NCBI RefSeq assembly: GCF_014836645.1
Contig: NZ_JACSQM010000001.1
Location: forward strand, 744,001-808,000
Length of the DNA stretch: 64,000 nucleotides
Direction: 5' to 3'
Source of the DNA: Fictibacillus norfolkensis
GTDB lineage: Bacteria > Bacillota > Bacilli > Bacillales > Fictibacillaceae
Below the pieces are notes generated by a model. It was not told the origin of the DNA, did not search any database, and was given only the letters and a program-made list of their open reading frames with translations. The position numbers and the translations under genes are program-made. Positions 34,913 to 44,619 of the stretch are shown piece by piece; the stretch's first letter is position 1; every line of letters starts with the position of its first letter.

Positions 34913-35926
34913 TTATAGTTTAACTGGTTTGCTTGTATCTGCAGATTCATATAGCGCAAGTACTAGACTTAACGCACGTTTTCCGTCTTCACCAGTCACA
35001 ATGGGTTCACGGTTTTCTTTTATCGCCTGTACCATATCTTCGATGATGCATTGATGACCAGGTTTTCCAAACGGATCGGCTTTAACAGACTCCATTATAT
35101 CTGTCACCTGATTCTCATCCATGTCTTTCACATCCCAGTGCTGGACATAATTAGCCGTTTTGCCACCAATTTTAATTGTACCTGTTTCTCCGAAGATACT
35201 CAAAGATTCTTCAAAATTAGATGGATAAATAGTGGTAGCAGCTTCAATAATTCCTAATGAACCATTTTTAAATCGCACAACACCAGTAGAAACATCTTCT
35301 GCTTCAATGTTGCGCAATCTTGTTGCAGCCATGCTGTATACTTCATCAACTTCACCCATCGTCCATAAAAGCAAATCAAGGTTGTGAATAGCCTGATTCA
35401 TTAAAACTCCACCATCAAGAGACTTTGTACCTCTCCAAGGTGCTTGATCATAATATTCTTGGTTTCGATTCCATCGGACTGTCGCATTAGCATGGCTAAG
35501 CTTCCCAACCAAGTCTGCATCAAGAGCTTTTTTAAGTTCCATGATCGCAGGACGGAAACGATTCGGGTGTACAACAGATAATTTCACATCATTTTCTTTA
35601 CAAGCGGAAATGATGGCATCAGTATCTTCAATCGTAAGTGCGATTGGCTTTTCTACTACAACATGTTTTTTTGCATTTGCAATCTGGATAGCAAGCGGAG
35701 CATGATATCCACTTGGTGTGCAAATGTTAACTACTTCTAAGTCATCTAGCTTTAAAAGCTCAGTCAAATCAGTAAAAGCCTGAACATTATATTTTTCTGT
35801 ATAGTACTCCATGTTTTCAGGAATCATATCGCAAACTGCAACAAGTTTTGCACCTTCTGCGTTATCAATTGCCTCAGCATGTTTTTTTGCGATATGTCCG
35901 CAACCAACAATGGCGAAATTAGTCAT
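34913..35926 (-). CDS. Gfo/Idh/MocA oxidoreductase (WbpB type), 337 aa
   Basis: NAD(P)-dependent oxidoreductase: nucleotide motif AIVGCGHIAKKHAEAIDN at the N-terminus, EKPIALTIEDTDAII (catalytic Lys of EKP) near residue 93 and the C-terminal alpha/beta substrate domain. In the wbp pathway the enzyme oxidises C3 of UDP-GlcNAcA to the 3-keto form. It is the first gene of the wbpB-wbpA pair, 32 nt before wbpA. AAAAGGAG precedes the ATG. Confidence 0.88.
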   Translation of the reverse strand: MTNFAIVGCGHIAKKHAEAIDNAEGAKLVAVCDMIPENMEYYTEKYNVQAFTDLTELLKLDDLEVVNICTPSGYHAPLAIQIANAKKHVVVEKPIALTIEDTDAIISACKENDVKLSVVHPNRFRPAIMELKKALDADLVGKLSHANATVRWNRNQEYYDQAPWRGTKSLDGGVLMNQAIHNLDLLLWTMGEVDEVYSMAATRLRNIEAEDVSTGVVRFKNGSLGIIEAATTIYPSNFEESLSIFGETGTIKIGGKTANYVQHWDVKDMDENQVTDIMESVKADPFGKPGHQCIIEDMVQAIKENREPIVTGEDGKRALSLVLALYESADTSKPVKL

Positions 35927-36141
35927 CTAGGTAACTCTCCTTTTAACTAAATGTTTGTTAACTAGTTAAATCCATACAATATTTTATACTAATTAACAAT
36001 AATATCAATAAATTTCATTCTCTCTCTAGTACTACTAAACATCATTTCGTTAAACATTTCACATTTTTGACTTTTTTAGTTTACCCGATTCACAGGTATT
36101 TTCTTCCTCATTTGAAGAAATTTATAATAAAATCAAAATTC

Positions 36142-37467
36142 TTATCTTGCTCTTAACTTTTGAAGAAGTGTTTTATATATAAGAAAATCACTTTTCTTCA
36201 CCAGTAAGAAGTTTAAATACCCTTCACCAGTAAGCCTCTTAAAGATAATGATTTTTAATATAAAACTAAAAAAGTAAGTAATCGTAGTCGATATTGCGGC
36301 ACCAATTACTCCAAAAGCAGGGACCATAAATAAGTTTAATATGACATTAAAAATAACGTTGTAGATGGAAAGCCACATATTTAATTCAGGTTTGCCTCGT
36401 CCAGCAATATCATTTGAAAGAACCTTCTCTACTGCAAGGAGCGCAAAGCCTGGAAGCATAATCTTTAATAAGAGCGGAGTTTCTGTAAAGCTCTTATTAA
36501 AGATTGTATAAACAATAAAATCAGAAAGCACAAAAGCAACCATAGCCATAATAATAGTAATTAAAAAGACATTACGGCTAACGATTGATGTGATTCGATT
36601 TCGGTCTTCTTCAGAATTGGTTGAACTGATCTTTGGATATAACACACTTGAAAAAGATACAGCGAAAATAGACAATCTCTCACCTAAATTCATTGCTGCA
36701 CTGTATCTGCCGACAGCAGCATTACCTGTAGAAAAATATCCTAAGATAAACACAACAGTTCTATAGTTTAAAAAACTGGCAAAGTTACTAACATGTGCCT
36801 TTAGACCATAGTTTACAGACTTCTTAAAGTATTCCCATGAAAAACTATTCCACTTAAAAGATACACTATGGTGACGCACCAGCTTATAAATCATTGTAAT
36901 AACTGTAATGGCGTTACCGAGGATAAAGGCTGAAAGTGCACCTTTGAGTCCATAATCTAAGAAAATAACAAAAATGACAGCAAAACTCAGAATAGACAGC
37001 TGGTTTTGAACCATGAGTGTATTAAATGCCTTGAAGTCTTGAAGTCCTTGAAAAACGGTTTGAAAATACTCTCTTAAAAAGAGAAATGGAACCGCTAGTA
37101 AACTTAAATACACTAATGATAGCGGAGTATCTTTAAATAATTGCTCTGAAAAAAAGATTACAGCAACTAGTCCTACAAAAACACTTATTATGCTTAAAAG
37201 TGTTCCTATAATAATATTGTTGTTAAAAACCGTATTTAAATCAACTTCTTTTCTACTGACAAAGTAGATTGTTGAGGTATTTACCCCTAGCGTCAGGAAA
37301 GTAAGCAGTACAGTCGGAAAAAGAGTCAGGAGGGTATAATCTCCAAACCCTTCATCTCCTAAATATTTCCCAAGAACAGATAACAAAAGCATACCTATTA
37401 CAATATTTGATATCTGTCTCGTAAATGTAATAAAACTATTCTTAATAAAACTGCGGTCTGTACTCAT
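36142..37467 (-). CDS. Polysaccharide flippase (Wzx/MATE-like), 441 aa
   Basis: About 12-14 membrane helices over the whole length, with the Wzx-type N-terminus (RSFIKNSFITFTRQISNIVIGMLLLSVLGKYLGDEGFGDYTLLTLF) and the typical polar patches between helices (EDRNRITSIVSRN). It moves undecaprenyl-linked repeat units to the outer face for polymerisation, presumably with the Wzy protein at 23231. It is 3 nt after the glycosyltransferase at 37471. The 215-bp gap after its start codon side (35927-36141) holds no gene. Confidence 0.88.
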   Translation of the reverse strand: MSTDRSFIKNSFITFTRQISNIVIGMLLLSVLGKYLGDEGFGDYTLLTLFPTVLLTFLTLGVNTSTIYFVSRKEVDLNTVFNNNIIIGTLLSIISVFVGLVAVIFFSEQLFKDTPLSLVYLSLLAVPFLFLREYFQTVFQGLQDFKAFNTLMVQNQLSILSFAVIFVIFLDYGLKGALSAFILGNAITVITMIYKLVRHHSVSFKWNSFSWEYFKKSVNYGLKAHVSNFASFLNYRTVVFILGYFSTGNAAVGRYSAAMNLGERLSIFAVSFSSVLYPKISSTNSEEDRNRITSIVSRNVFLITIIMAMVAFVLSDFIVYTIFNKSFTETPLLLKIMLPGFALLAVEKVLSNDIAGRGKPELNMWLSIYNVIFNVILNLFMVPAFGVIGAAISTTITYFFSFILKIIIFKRLTGEGYLNFLLVKKSDFLIYKTLLQKLRAR

Positions 37468-37470
37468 AAA

Positions 37471-38742
37471 TTATATTCCCTCAAATTCTCTTAACAACTT
37501 CGCAAATTGTGAATAATTTGTTTCAGAAAAGAAGAACTCTTTCCATTTCTCATAAGCGGCTGATCTGTAGTTTTCTCTTTCTTCCTCACTCAATAAAGCG
37601 AATTGATCAATTTCTCTAGCAAGGACCTCTGGATTAAAGTTTTTTTCAATTAGCATACCATTTGATGAGTGGACCAATTCTTTTGTTCCACCTACATCTG
37701 TTGCAAACGATGGAATACCATAACTATAAGCTTCCATAATGGAAACAGGAATTCCCTCACTAGAACTTAAATTAATAAACAGATCAACAGGTTGTGTTTG
37801 ATAATATTTCAAGACTTCAGCATTCTTTTTTCGGCCGAGGAATTCACATTGTATATTAGTTGGGAGCTCTTCTTGGACTTTCATTTCTAATTCTTCTCTT
37901 AAAGGTCCATCTCCAATATGTGACCAATAAATTTGTTGTTTACATCTCTTCAATGTATCAATAATCAAGTCAAGCCGTTTAACAGGTAGCATGTTTGAAC
38001 AGGAGACAATTCTCAGTATTCCATCACTAGAAGATATAGATTTCCCTTCAGCCGCTCTAGTACCGAGTCTACTCACCCCAATTTTTTCGGAGGACTCAGG
38101 ATAAGCTTCCTTTAAATAGTCACTCCCATCTTGAGAGATCACAAATACTTTGTCTAACTTGCAGACTGTTTCTTTTTGAGCCGGCATGTAAGGCGTGCTA
38201 TGCCTATATGCATATAAATCTCCCCCGTGCGCCCTGCTTATTACTTTAATAGAAGGCTTAAATTCCTTCAGCATAGCTAAAGCGGTAGCAGATGGCCCTA
38301 ACCAGTACGAATAAAATACGGTTTCAGACAGGTTATATTGGCGATCTTTTAATATTTTTGAAAGTTGATTTCTTATCTGAACAGCTAAACCAATCCAATT
38401 GGCTACTTTAAGCATGGCTGATGTGTAATTAGGTATAAAATATTTACATTCTCGTAGAAACCATCTTCTCCCTTGTGGATCCTTTAACAACTTCTTCATT
38501 AAATCTGTTTTCTTTAATGAGGAAGGAGATGGAGTTAAATTTAAAACTTCTGTATTCCTAGGTGTCTCTCTTGCTTCCATAGAGTAATCATGGATATTCA
38601 CAGGAATGATGTGTACTGTTTCAAATTGATTACTTAGGTACTTAATTTCTGTCTCTAGAAACTCTTCTCCTGGAGGAAACGGAAATCTGCTTGAAAGAAT
38701 AACTAACTGTTTATTTCCTCTATCTCGATCAATTGAATTCAT
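37471..38742 (-). CDS. GT4-family glycosyltransferase, 423 aa
   Basis: GT-B enzyme. N-terminal KQLVILSSRFPFPPGEEFLETEIKYLSNQFE; GGDLYAYRH segment; nucleotide-sugar domain starting ILRIVSCSNMLPVKRLDLIIDTL; donor-site SSSEGIPVSIMEAYSYGIPSFATDVGGTKELV with the E-x7-E pattern of GT4. AGGAG precedes the ATG. It is the first gene of an operon with the flippase and is divergent from lytC-like 38997. Confidence 0.9.
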   Translation of the reverse strand: MNSIDRDRGNKQLVILSSRFPFPPGEEFLETEIKYLSNQFETVHIIPVNIHDYSMEARETPRNTEVLNLTPSPSSLKKTDLMKKLLKDPQGRRWFLRECKYFIPNYTSAMLKVANWIGLAVQIRNQLSKILKDRQYNLSETVFYSYWLGPSATALAMLKEFKPSIKVISRAHGGDLYAYRHSTPYMPAQKETVCKLDKVFVISQDGSDYLKEAYPESSEKIGVSRLGTRAAEGKSISSSDGILRIVSCSNMLPVKRLDLIIDTLKRCKQQIYWSHIGDGPLREELEMKVQEELPTNIQCEFLGRKKNAEVLKYYQTQPVDLFINLSSSEGIPVSIMEAYSYGIPSFATDVGGTKELVHSSNGMLIEKNFNPEVLAREIDQFALLSEEERENYRSAAYEKWKEFFFSETNYSQFAKLLREFEGI

Positions 38743-38884
38743 TTCTTTAAACTCCTATATCTTAAATAATTTCAACCATCATAACATATCGAGGCTCGGC
38801 CACTTCACTATTATACTTTATCCATTCGTTTAAATTGTTCAAACCATAAAAATTACCATATGTCTAAATAGAACGAAAACCCTA

Positions 38885-38911
38885 TAAACATGTAGAATTT
38901 TGCTCCGATAC
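38885..38911 (+). promoter_or_regulatory. SigD promoter of the lytC-like gene
   Basis: TAAA (38885-38888), a 15-nt spacer and TCCGATAC (38904-38911). In B. subtilis the lyt operon is also under SigD. Confidence 0.88.
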
Positions 38912-38996
38912 TATTCTTGTAAAAAGAAAATCTATTTAAGAAGGGAGTGTATTTTTTCGAAGTACTGTGTCGGACAAAATTTACAGGAGTGTACCC

Positions 38997-40469
38997 ATGT
39001 TACGCAAAATCATTTTAACGATAGTTTTAGGCGGAATCTTCATACTTCTTTATGCCCCTCAAACGGATGCAGCTGAACTACGTATTGATGGTAAGAATCG
39101 ATTTGAAGTAGCCATTAACGTATCACAAAAGGGATGGTCTAATTCTAATACGGTAATTTTAACGAATTACCTTGCATATGCTGATGCATTATCTGCTTCA
39201 CCTTTAGCATTCAAAAAGAATGCTCCCATATTATTAACGCAAAATCAATATATTACCCCATCTACAAAGAGTGAAATTATTAGACTTAGAGCAAAAGAGG
39301 CCGTAATAATTGGTGGAACAGGAAGCATTTCAATCCAAGCAGCAAATGAATTAAAAGCAATGGGACTTAGTGTCACAAGAATAGATGGAAAAGATCGATT
39401 TATTGTAGCACAAAACATTTCAAAGCAGTTATCAAATAAAGGGAAGGCTGTAATTGCATATGGATTAAACTTTCCTGACGCTCTAGCGATTGCTCCTTAT
39501 GCTGCAAGAAATGAATATCCGATCTTACTTACCGGTAAGGACTCACTGCCTTCTGCAACAAAGGCTGCATTAAGAGAGAAAAATATTACGAGTACAGTTA
39601 TTATAGGTGGTGAAGGAAGTGTCAGTAATACGGTTAAAAGCCAACTTCCCTCTCCTTCAAGAATCGGCGGAGCAAACCGCTTTGAAGTAGCCGAAAATGT
39701 AATACGTCACTTTAATCTTTCTACACAAAATGTGTTTTTGTCATCAGGGATGGATTTTGCAGATGCACTGACTGGATCCGTATTAGCAGCAAAAAAGAAT
39801 GCTCCTTTATTGCTGACTATACCAACAAGACTTCCAAATGAAACAAAGAGCATAATAAAAGATAGAACAATAAATACATTTACTATTCTTGGCGGGAAAG
39901 CTTCAGTAAACACCAACAGTACAGCACTCTTAGGTAAAACAATCGTGCTTGATCCAGGACATGGAGACCATGATGCGGGAGCAAGCGGCAATGGATTACA
40001 AGAAAAAGATATAGTACTAGACGTAGGTATACGCACACGTGACAAAATGGTAAATGCAGGTGCTAAGATTGTTATGACAAGAACTACAGATACTTTTCTT
40101 GCGTTAAGAGAACGTTCTGCTATCGGTAATAATTCTGGTGCGGATTCGTTTATCAGCATTCATTCAAATGCTGCCGAGAACCCAGCTGCACACGGAACAG
40201 AAGTATATTATGACACTTCTTTTAGCAGTTTTGAGAGTAGAAGGTTGGCTGAAGAAATTCAAAAAGAACTGGTTAAACGCATGGGGACAAGCGACCGCGG
40301 AGAGAAACAAGCTAACTTCCATGTTATTGATGCAACAAGAATCCCAAGTATCTTAGTTGAACTTGGTTTTATTTCAAATCCTACTGACGCTGCAAAATTA
40401 GGTTCTCCTACATATCGTCAGAGATCAGCTGATGCGATCTATTATGGCACAGTCAATTTTTATAACTAA
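38997..40469 (+). CDS. lytC: N-acetylmuramoyl-L-alanine amidase with three CWB2 repeats (LytC-like), 490 aa
   Basis: Secreted autolysin that cuts the amide bond between MurNAc and the stem peptide. Signal peptide to about residue 25 (PQTDAAE), three CWB2 units at about 25-305 (RIDGKNRF, RIDGKDRF, RIGGANRF), Amidase_3 at about 312-490 with the zinc His in VLDPGHGDHDAG, Glu in LQEKDIVLD, second His in SFISIHSNAAENPAAHGTEVYY and catalytic Glu in SILVELGFISN. ATG 38997 has CAGGAG 7 nt upstream; the frame runs 10 codons further to a GTG that lacks one. SigD promoter 86 nt upstream. In B. subtilis LytC the module order is the same. Confidence 0.95.
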   Translation: MLRKIILTIVLGGIFILLYAPQTDAAELRIDGKNRFEVAINVSQKGWSNSNTVILTNYLAYADALSASPLAFKKNAPILLTQNQYITPSTKSEIIRLRAKEAVIIGGTGSISIQAANELKAMGLSVTRIDGKDRFIVAQNISKQLSNKGKAVIAYGLNFPDALAIAPYAARNEYPILLTGKDSLPSATKAALREKNITSTVIIGGEGSVSNTVKSQLPSPSRIGGANRFEVAENVIRHFNLSTQNVFLSSGMDFADALTGSVLAAKKNAPLLLTIPTRLPNETKSIIKDRTINTFTILGGKASVNTNSTALLGKTIVLDPGHGDHDAGASGNGLQEKDIVLDVGIRTRDKMVNAGAKIVMTRTTDTFLALRERSAIGNNSGADSFISIHSNAAENPAAHGTEVYYDTSFSSFESRRLAEEIQKELVKRMGTSDRGEKQANFHVIDATRIPSILVELGFISNPTDAAKLGSPTYRQRSADAIYYGTVNFYN

Positions 40470-40470
40470 T

Positions 40471-40506
40471 AAAAAGGATCTCGGGACAATGCCCGAGATC
40501 CTTTTT
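40471..40506. terminator. Bidirectional terminator
   Basis: AAAAAGGATCTCGGG / CCCGAGATCCTTTTT with a 6-nt loop, between the convergent lytC-like gene and the CWB2-dimethylformamidase-like gene. Confidence 0.93.
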
Positions 40507-40511
40507 CATTT

Positions 40512-42683
40512 TTAGTGCCCAAATCGCTTCAATACATTGTTCACCATTTTAGTTAGTTGTGTATCAACAGCTAAGCTTCCTCCAAAGGTAATCGATCCCG
40601 TAGAGAATACTCCTCCTCCGCCTGGATGATCATAATAGATCATATCAGCTCCGGCACCTATTGTATTTGTTCCCTTTGCCAATAGAACAGAGTTCTTTGG
40701 AGTATAACGATCAATTTGATCTGTTTCCCAGCCCGACGCACCTCCATTTGAACTATTTATTTTGTTTAATCCTGTACGTCCGATCAGATCTCCTTTTTTA
40801 ATGCCTGTGTTCGAAAAAATCCAGTGAGAGTTGTTCATAACTTTATATGGAGCTGGAACTGAGAAACCTGTAGACCTATATCCTACACCTACTAGCTTTG
40901 TTTCATGTTGACCGATTCTGTAGAAATTACCGCCTCGTTCAGAAGTAAAGGAATGGTATCCCCCATCCTTTTTCACTTCAATCAGATCTCCTTTTAGAGC
41001 AACTTTCCAATAAATTCCGTTCCCTGATAAATATAGAACGTTCCCGCCTCGTTTCAGGAAATTCTCCAAACCTTTATACATTGATGTAGACCAGTATTCA
41101 CTATGTGTGCTGATAATCAATGACTTATAAGAGTTTAATAGGGAAGGGGTATTATGAAAATCAAATTCAGTAATCATGCTATATGAATGGTTGTTTCTTT
41201 CAAGCCACGATAAAATATGCCGCTCTCCATTCGCTAAATGTCCTTCATTTCCTGTTGGGAGTGCCCCTGGATTTGGCCTGTTCGAACTAACCACTTCATT
41301 GTATTTCCTTGTGCCATTTACATAGCTGTAGCTGTATAAACTTTTTCCTCCCCAGTTATTGTATGCTTCCCATGTGTTAGTTGAGGCTAATACAGCATTA
41401 TCATCTCTTTGTGGAGTTTTCTCTTTAATAATAAATGTTACATGGAATTCATTAGTCCCATCTGATAACTTTGCAGAATACATACCAGTCGGCCAATTCA
41501 ATGGTAATTTATAAGAATAGCTCGTTTTCCAAAATGCACCTGCACGATAGGAGTCCCCAAAATAGTTCTGGGAGCTTCCTGTCATGTAACCAGTCTGAAA
41601 ATAATTTTTCATTTCTTTACCGTGCCTGAAAAAGGATACGGAAAATTTTTTGTTAGGTGCATGTACTTTTAGTTGTATAGTTTCTCCTGGAAAATAACTA
41701 ATTCTGTCACTGTAGCCCTCTAACGTATGAGTATTTACTACAGGTCTTAGAATACTTGCAACTCCCCCTTGAACGGAAGCTCCTCCCCCTAATACTGTGA
41801 AACTTTTAATATCTTTTTCTATTATTATCTCTCTAGTCGTATCAGGAATCGCATCAGGTCTTGTCAGCAACATGGGTGAATTGTTTTTGGCAGCTAGCAC
41901 AGATCCTGTTAAAGCATCAGCAAAAGTTAATCCCGTTGAGATATAACTACGCCCAGAATCCATATTTAATGTACGAATGATATTGGTAGCTACTTCAAAT
42001 CTGTCTTTACCACCTATTCTTTGGCTGGCTTTAAGTTGGTTATATATAGAAGGACCTACACTTCCTTCACCACCAACAACAAGCGTACTAGATTTTTCTT
42101 TTAAGCCAAGCAGTGTACTTTCAGGAATTCTTTCTTGTAAAGTCAACAAAATAGGAATGCCATTCTTTGCTGCATACGGCGCAATCGTAAGGGCATCTGG
42201 GAATTTTAATCCATTAACAACTATCGCCTTTTGCGTATCCCCAAGACGCTTTGAGATATTTAATGCAACTTCAAAACGATCTTTGCCACCTATACGTTCT
42301 ACATCGGGCACTATTTTGTTAATTTCACGTTTTACAGAATCGGATACACTTGCAGGTCCCCCTACAATAATTACTTTCTGTGGGTTTAGCCTATTAATCT
42401 CGTTTTTTGTTTCTTTCGTTAGAATATTGGCTTGAGTTAGTAAAATGGGACCGTTTTCCTTAAAAGCAAGTGGAGAGGAAGCCAGAGCATCGGCAAACGT
42501 ACTGTAGTTTGCTACAACGACCGTTTCTGCTCCGTTTACCCAACCCTTTTTGGAGACATTTACAGCAACTTCAAAACGATTTTTTCCGTCTAATCTTTCA
42601 ACGGAACTTGTGGCATATGCAGGCTTCTCCATCGCTAACAATAGACAGCCTAATAAACTTGCAGCCAAAATAATTTTTTTCAT
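40512..42683 (-). CDS. CWB2 wall protein with N,N-dimethylformamidase-like C-terminal domain, 723 aa
   Basis: Secreted: signal peptide to about residue 25 (KPAYATSS). Three CWB2 repeats (RLDGKNRF, RIGGKDRF twice) reach about residue 310. A beta-rich segment (YFPGETIQLKV ... FSVSFFRHG) and then a domain like the large subunit of N,N-dimethylformamidase follow: STNTWEAYNNWGGKSLYSY, SMITEFDFHN, STHSEYWSTSM, GGNVLYLSGNGIYWKV and GGGVFSTGSITFGGSL. The envelope substrate is unknown. The second ATG (42683) has AAGGA 7 nt upstream and is chosen over 42689. It is the downstream partner of the PIG-L gene in a two-gene operon. Paralogues of the C-terminal half lie at 62067 and 63636. Confidence 0.88.
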   Translation of the reverse strand: MKKIILAASLLGCLLLAMEKPAYATSSVERLDGKNRFEVAVNVSKKGWVNGAETVVVANYSTFADALASSPLAFKENGPILLTQANILTKETKNEINRLNPQKVIIVGGPASVSDSVKREINKIVPDVERIGGKDRFEVALNISKRLGDTQKAIVVNGLKFPDALTIAPYAAKNGIPILLTLQERIPESTLLGLKEKSSTLVVGGEGSVGPSIYNQLKASQRIGGKDRFEVATNIIRTLNMDSGRSYISTGLTFADALTGSVLAAKNNSPMLLTRPDAIPDTTREIIIEKDIKSFTVLGGGASVQGGVASILRPVVNTHTLEGYSDRISYFPGETIQLKVHAPNKKFSVSFFRHGKEMKNYFQTGYMTGSSQNYFGDSYRAGAFWKTSYSYKLPLNWPTGMYSAKLSDGTNEFHVTFIIKEKTPQRDDNAVLASTNTWEAYNNWGGKSLYSYSYVNGTRKYNEVVSSNRPNPGALPTGNEGHLANGERHILSWLERNNHSYSMITEFDFHNTPSLLNSYKSLIISTHSEYWSTSMYKGLENFLKRGGNVLYLSGNGIYWKVALKGDLIEVKKDGGYHSFTSERGGNFYRIGQHETKLVGVGYRSTGFSVPAPYKVMNNSHWIFSNTGIKKGDLIGRTGLNKINSSNGGASGWETDQIDRYTPKNSVLLAKGTNTIGAGADMIYYDHPGGGGVFSTGSITFGGSLAVDTQLTKMVNNVLKRFGH

Positions 42684-42703
42684 GAACATTTCCTTTCTTA
42701 TCT

Positions 42704-44422
42704 TTAATGATGGAATCGTGTGTACATCGATTTTTCTAATGAATTAAATTGGGAAGCTACAGAATGATATCCGATTGCATATCGTCCTTGTTTTGGTCGA
42801 TATTCACCATATGACTTCATGGAGTTTAAGATAATTGGTTTATCAAAAGGCTTTTCAACTGAACTTGAATATTTTTGGTATGGAATGTGAACTCTGGCAA
42901 ATCTATCTGTATATATGGAGACAAAGTATAATGTCTTAAAAGGACTTACGGCTCCTTCATTCTCAAGGGATCTTAATGATTTTCCTATCTCAGCATGAGG
43001 AGAATGGTCATCATACATGGACATCGTACGGAAATCAGCATCAGGATACATATTTATATATTTTTGAAGCACAGGCTTAATATTTTCTTGTCTGAATTCA
43101 TTTAACGGAATTATATCTTCCATAGTCTGGTTTCTTGGCACACCCAGCGCATAAGCAGCATGATAGAATTCCTCAACACGCACATCTCCAAACTTTAGTT
43201 CTGTTAAGTATCCATTGAGATAATTTTCTGATACTGGATCATGGTATGTTTTGTGAATTCCACAATAAACCTTTTGTCCTGTTAGAAGATGTTCTGATGG
43301 TTCTGCATCATATATCCCGTTTAAAACCTCTCTTGCACTTGAATCCTCTCCTTTTGATAGAAGCACCAAAATAACTTTTCTACCTTTGGACATTTGATTC
43401 CTAATATCAATTGCATAGGTTAACACTTCATCATCTGCATGAGGTACAAAGTAAATCACTGGACTCGTTACAAAAATGGTTGAAAGAGCTGCCTCTATAT
43501 TTTCTTGAACAGAACCCTTTCCGCCTAACACGACGAACTCTTTAATTTTCTTATCTTGTATCACTTTATTGCTGAAAGCTGGCAATACATCCGGACGGGT
43601 TAACAGTAACGGTGCATTTTCCTTTGCAGCCATAACAGATCCGGTTAATGCGTCTGCAAATGATAGACCAGTAGCTAGATAAGCTCCATCTAGCTTTGTA
43701 TATAACTGCCTGATGATATTAGCAGACACTTCGAATCGATCAGCTCCCCCGATACGCTTTGGTGCTGGAAGCTTTTTAAATACTTCCTTTCCAACGCTTC
43801 CTTCACCACCTATCACGAAAGTGTTCTTTTTACCGCGTAATGCTCGTTGAGTACTTAAAGGTACTTTCTTATCAGTGGTAAGTAATATTGGAAAACCTTT
43901 CTTAGCTGCATACGGTGCAATAGATAAAGCGTCTGGAAACTTTAATCCATTCGTAACGATAGCTGTACCTGTATTCCCGAACCGTTTCGCTAAATTTTCT
44001 GCAACTTCGAATCGATCCTTTCCACCAATACGCTCTACATCTTCAACCAATTTATCTACTTCGCGAAATACCTCATCTGAAATACTGCCATTTCCTCCAA
44101 TGATGTATGCCCGTTTTGGCTGGAGGCGCAGGATTTCATTCCTAGTAGTAGCATGCAAATGGTCCTTCTGAGTTAATAAAATTGGTCCGTTTTCTTTATA
44201 TGCAAAAGGTGAAGCAGCTAAAGCATCGGCAAAAGATGTATAGTTAGCTATTAAAATAGTATCTGATCCTTCAGCCCACCCTTTTACCGACACATTAACA
44301 GCAACCTCAAAGCGATCTTTCCCTGCTAATCTTTCAAACTGATTTCCAGCTGCACTAGAAGTAAACGTAAAGCAACTCCAAAATATTATGGTAAAGAAAA
44401 GTAAAACAATTAACCTAAACAC
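42704..44422 (-). CDS. CWB2 wall protein with PIG-L deacetylase domain, 572 aa
   Basis: Secreted: signal/anchor MFRLIVLLFFTIIFWSCF... to about residue 24 (SSAAG). Three CWB2 repeats at about 28-315 (RLAGKDRF, RIGGKDRF, RIGGADRF). The C-terminal domain from about residue 322 has the PIG-L/LmbE metal motif VPHADDE, the segment LVLLSKGEDSSA, and MYDDHSPHAEIG with the late His ligand. PIG-L enzymes are zinc de-N-acetylases of GlcNAc-containing molecules, so this may deacetylate a wall glycan outside the cell (inference). GTG 44422 has AGAGG about 10 nt upstream and is preferred to TTG 44455, which has none. A TGC-TATAAT extended -10 sits at 44472-44480 on the minus strand. Confidence 0.87.
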   Translation of the reverse strand: MFRLIVLLFFTIIFWSCFTFTSSAAGNQFERLAGKDRFEVAVNVSVKGWAEGSDTILIANYTSFADALAASPFAYKENGPILLTQKDHLHATTRNEILRLQPKRAYIIGGNGSISDEVFREVDKLVEDVERIGGKDRFEVAENLAKRFGNTGTAIVTNGLKFPDALSIAPYAAKKGFPILLTTDKKVPLSTQRALRGKKNTFVIGGEGSVGKEVFKKLPAPKRIGGADRFEVSANIIRQLYTKLDGAYLATGLSFADALTGSVMAAKENAPLLLTRPDVLPAFSNKVIQDKKIKEFVVLGGKGSVQENIEAALSTIFVTSPVIYFVPHADDEVLTYAIDIRNQMSKGRKVILVLLSKGEDSSAREVLNGIYDAEPSEHLLTGQKVYCGIHKTYHDPVSENYLNGYLTELKFGDVRVEEFYHAAYALGVPRNQTMEDIIPLNEFRQENIKPVLQKYINMYPDADFRTMSMYDDHSPHAEIGKSLRSLENEGAVSPFKTLYFVSIYTDRFARVHIPYQKYSSSVEKPFDKPIILNSMKSYGEYRPKQGRYAIGYHSVASQFNSLEKSMYTRFHH

Positions 44423-44550
44423 TTTTATATAACCTCTTTCTAACTTTTTTTCCAAGTTTTCACAATAAATTATTATAGCAGAAAATGTATTTTAAAAGTA
44501 CATATTTTGGAAATTAAAAATAGATAAATTTCAACATTTTAATCCATATC

Positions 44551-44579
44551 TTGACAATGTCTTACAATAGAAATATAGT
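44551..44579 (+). promoter_or_regulatory. SigA promoter of the small membrane protein/LCP pair
   Basis: TTGACA (44551-44556), a 17-nt spacer and TATAGT (44574-44579); consensus-like, about 40 nt before the start codon. Confidence 0.85.
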
Positions 44580-44619
44580 TAAATAATGCTATTGTGTGAA
44601 AGTTTAGGAGCGTATGATA

